DNA from: Cristatella mucedo
Lineage: Eukaryota > Bryozoa > Phylactolaemata > Cristatellidae
Assembly: GCA_009760855.2 (NCBI GenBank)
Contig: WPIO01000058.1
Location: 1-64,000 of the forward strand
Length of the DNA stretch: 64,000 bases
Direction of reading: 5' to 3'
The position numbers and the translations under genes were made by a program. Of the stretch, positions 63,286 to 64,000 are shown in pieces. Numbering within the stretch: position 1 is the stretch's first letter; every line of letters begins with the position of its first letter. The notes beneath the pieces are model-generated. The model made no database searches. It saw only the letters and a list, made by a program, of their open reading frames with translations, and had not been told where the DNA came from.

Positions 63286-64000
63286 ATGGATAATGCTCAG
63301 ATTGAGAGCATCCTTGAATTGAGTGATCCAAGTTTACCTAGATATCCTATTAGGAATTACCAATATCATGAGTTTTACCAAACGAGTTGATCTGAGCTAG
63401 AGACGATTGCAAATAAGTTAATAACTTTTACTGTACCAGTTGAACAAAATTGGTGCTATGTATTATTAGACGCTTGATTGCTACTAGAAGGACAACTGCA
63501 GGTGTAGACTACTGTTAATGGAGCTTATGCTGCTCCTGTTAGAAACTTAGCAGTAGGACCTTTTAATAATGCAGGTGCTTGGATGTTTAGCTCAATGAAA
63601 GTTAGACTTGGTGCTGAAGAAATCGAACGTCTGCCATTGCCACAAGGACCAGGAACAGTTTCAACACTTATGGGATTATTAACTTATCCAAATAATTACA
63701 ACCGAACAGAAGGACCAGCAACAGGATCGAAAAAAGATTAAGCGAGTTCTTTAGATGATTTGGCAAATTATACTGGAAATTGTACTAGTCCTCTAGCATC
63801 TGGAGCAAGTAATTCAAACATTAGCTATCTATGTAGGAGAGGACTTATCAGCAATCTAGTTGATAACGTTGGAAATTTTAGTATTTCATTGCCATTGTCT
63901 AGGTTGTGTGGTTTCCGTGCAGATATGAACAGGATTCCCTATAATATTCCTTTACACTTGAAATGACACGAGTTGTTGGATTTGACTATAATGCTATTAT
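63286..64000 (+). pseudogene. Hexon-like major capsid protein of the Polinton, partial
   Basis: Double-jelly-roll-type capsid protein, recognised from the order of blocks: LLLEGQLQV, VGPFNNAG, MFSSMKVRLGAEEIERLPLP, STLMGLLTYPNNY, FSISLPLSRLCGFRADMNRI and YNIPLHLK. ATG at 63,286. The frame has no indel to the window end but carries TGA at 63,388, 63,475 and 63,964, TAG at 63,505 and TAA at 63,739. The 3' part lies outside the window. The coherent frame with five stops in about 227 codons is unusual. Confidence 0.78.

Larger units (their letters stand above)
47150..64000 (+). mobile_element. Maverick/Polinton (adintovirus-like) endogenous element, disrupted
   Basis: AT-rich block with family B DNA polymerase, fibre-like, coiled-coil and hexon-like capsid genes, the combination typical of Maverick/Polinton and adintovirus elements of animals. 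Element sequence is 47,150-57,745, 59,807-60,078 and 62,387-64,000. The gaps are LINE insertions, and a SINE sits at 49,029 and a LINE tail at 52,500. Left end, terminal inverted repeats, integrase, protease and packaging ATPase were not found; the right end is outside the window. All major frames carry stops, so this is a fossil copy. Confidence 0.85.

Noticed and set aside
47150-64000. Firm claim that this element uses a genetic code with UGA as Trp
   Set aside because: Conserved Trp sites in the polymerase are TGG, TAA and TAG interruptions also occur, and the host gene stops at TGA. Kept as a testable finding only.

Overview
The window is nuclear DNA from an animal, most likely an aquatic invertebrate. 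It holds one many-exon housekeeping gene with GT-AG introns, a second small intron-containing gene convergent to it, and many LINEs, tRNA-derived SINEs and microsatellites. A sponge or another early-branching or lophotrochozoan animal is possible, but nothing here settles the phylum.

Layout. 1-4,584: LINE debris and unassigned sequence. 4,585-34,998 (+): glutaminyl-tRNA synthetase, recovered as 20 exons coding about 750 residues; the N-terminal exon was not found. Its introns carry LINE copies, SINEs and a long GT microsatellite. 35,233-36,415 (-): a short armadillo-repeat gene resembling ARMC10, tail to tail with the synthetase; the two genes share a 234-bp spacer with oppositely oriented poly(A) signals. 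36,600-40,200: a LINE fragment, a degenerate satellite of about 185-bp units, an LTR-like segment, and duplicated pieces of the synthetase 3' end and of the armadillo 5' exon flanking a LINE. 40,208-46,200: stacked LINE copies, including one nearly full-length element with endonuclease and reverse transcriptase. From about 47,150 to the window end: an AT-rich Maverick/Polinton (adintovirus-like) endogenous element with protein-primed-type DNA polymerase B, a fibre-like protein on the opposite strand, coiled-coil and structural ORFs, and a hexon-like major capsid protein. It is broken by two large LINE insertions, one SINE and one LINE tail.

Points most worth a second look: (1) the Polinton frames are interrupted mostly by TGA, and two long frames carry many stops but no indels, so recoding and substitution-only decay need to be separated; (2) the synthetase has an in-frame TAA in one exon and a one-base deletion in another, although every splice site and phase is intact; (3) the duplicated gene ends at 39-40 kb have very different divergence in their two halves, and the copy of the armadillo 5' exon keeps an ATG-initiated frame that the gene copy lacks; (4) a SINE carries the same 3' hairpin tail as the dominant LINE.
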